Source: Sphingomonas sp. LaA6.9 (GTDB taxonomy: Bacteria; Pseudomonadota; Alphaproteobacteria; Sphingomonadales; Sphingomonadaceae). From it: DNA of 64,000 nt. The notes under the pieces are model-generated. The model worked only from the letters and a program-made list of their open reading frames with translations, searched no databases and had not been told where the DNA came from. Within the stretch, counting starts at the first letter, position 1. Each line of letters starts with the position of its first letter. The DNA lies in contig NZ_JAKVIO010000021.1 in the NCBI RefSeq assembly GCF_022601895.1, positions 1-64,000 on the forward strand, read 5' to 3'. Made by a program: the position numbers and the translations under genes. Below, piece by piece: positions 63,582 to 64,000 of this stretch.

Positions 63582-64000
63582 TTACAGGAACATGTAGGTG
63601 CCGGCGGCGTGCGCAACCGGATCTTCGGGATCGCCGTCATGGGCCTGGCCGCGGATGAAGGCTATATTGCGCGTGATGCGATAGCATTCGCCGCGCCCGA
63701 TCACGGGCTTGCCGGGGGTGGCGGGGCGAAGATAATCGACGCGCAGGTCGAGCGTGGCCTGCATGCGGACGGTGCGCGAGCGAATCCAGATCGAGATGCT
63801 CGTCGCCATGTCCATCAGCGTGACGATCGGGCCCGAGGCGAGGATGCCCGTCTCGGGATCGCCGACCAGCCTTGCGTCATAGGGCAGTCCGAGCTCGCAC
63901 CAGTCGGGGCCATGCGCGCGATAGGTGATGCCGAGAAGGCCATTATGCCCGTGCCGTCCGAGCGTCTCGATGAATTGCCGGGGGTTGAAGCCCGTCTCGG
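63582..64000 (-). CDS. PaaI-family hotdog thioesterase 2 (cut by window end)
   Basis: The frame is open to the window edge, so the start lies outside. The visible part reads GFNPRQFIETLGRHGHNGLL at the edge, then ASGPIVTLMDMATSISIW in the central-helix place and LDLRVDYLRPATPGKPVIG as the next strand. The helix has Asp and Met where thioesterase 1 has HGG, so its active site differs. Both hotdog genes are on the minus strand and 12 bases apart. Confidence 0.85.
   Translation of the reverse strand, partial: ETGFNPRQFIETLGRHGHNGLLGITYRAHGPDWCELGLPYDARLVGDPETGILASGPIVTLMDMATSISIWIRSRTVRMQATLDLRVDYLRPATPGKPVIGRGECYRITRNIAFIRGQAHDGDPEDPVAHAAGTYMFL

Noticed and set aside
1-64000. Search for transposases, integrases, prophage genes and CRISPR arrays
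   Set aside because: None was seen among the recognisable genes; base composition and strand patterns look chromosomal throughout.

Overview
The window is a 64 kb stretch of GC-rich chromosome from an alphaproteobacterium, most likely a member of the Sphingomonadales. This rests on codon and GC style, a SphA-type outer-membrane protein, a tRNA-Gln/Ppx-GppA/RlmE block, TypA, DUF3297, several acyl-CoA catabolism genes and extragenic palindromes of a kind common in that order. The genus cannot be fixed from sequence alone. No insertion sequence, prophage or CRISPR array was seen. One tRNA is present.

Region by region. (1) 0.5-7.1 kb: an archaic (Csu-like) chaperone-usher pilus operon with two spore-coat-U-type pilins, chaperone, usher and two-domain tip subunit, plus a divergent pilin-like gene. 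A strong hairpin separates the major pilin from the assembly genes. (2) 7.2-18.95 kb: the most interesting part. It holds a HisKA_3-type sensor kinase, two near-duplicate NarL/FixJ-type response regulators, and DUF1622, DUF2092, Asn/Arg-repeat, PAP2 phosphatase, HAD hydrolase, DUF3313, heptad-repeat DUF202, formylglycine-generating-enzyme-like, bile-acid-symporter-like and SphA-like genes. Nearly every promoter region here carries an inverted repeat close to TATCGGGA-N4-TCCCGATA, usually 60-90 nt before the start codon. I read this as an undescribed two-component regulon acting on the cell envelope. (3) 18.98-24.3 kb: tRNA-Gln(CTG), Ppx/GppA phosphatase, rlmE, a TonB-C-like secreted protein, an in-frame NUDIX-DUF47 reading frame followed by a PiT phosphate transporter, and a 2OG-Fe(II)-oxygenase-like gene. 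(4) 24.4-29.8 kb, minus strand: SBF-like transporter, TelA, XpaC-like, YqiJ-like and flotillin, a membrane/toxic-anion stress module. (5) 29.9-41.9 kb: mixed housekeeping and envelope genes (TPR protein, cytochrome-like protein, GST, typA, Tyr/His-rich protein, cNMP-thioredoxin-reductase-like flavoprotein, DUF350, trypsin-like protease, DUF3297, CHAP protein, M1 aminopeptidase, HAD hydrolase).

(6) 41.8-64 kb: a large acyl-CoA catabolic area. It has BenE, YfcG-like GST, a CoA ligase and a MOSC protein. An 11-gene minus-strand series follows (two MFS-type transporters, three SDRs, ACAD11-like dehydrogenase, Zn-alcohol dehydrogenase, APH-type kinase, class-C-like esterase, fused enoyl-CoA hydratase/3-hydroxyacyl-CoA dehydrogenase). 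Divergent from it are three acyl-CoA dehydrogenases and an SDR on the plus strand. The APH kinase and ACAD11-like protein in one operon resemble the split halves of ACAD10/11 and the LvaA/LvaC pair of levulinate catabolism, suggesting phosphorylation-dependent breakdown of 4-hydroxyacyl-CoAs. A TTGACG-N4-CGTCAA operator-like palindrome lies in the divergent promoter region. The window ends with an orphan Flp-type pilin of 51 residues and two hotdog thioesterases, the last cut by the window edge.
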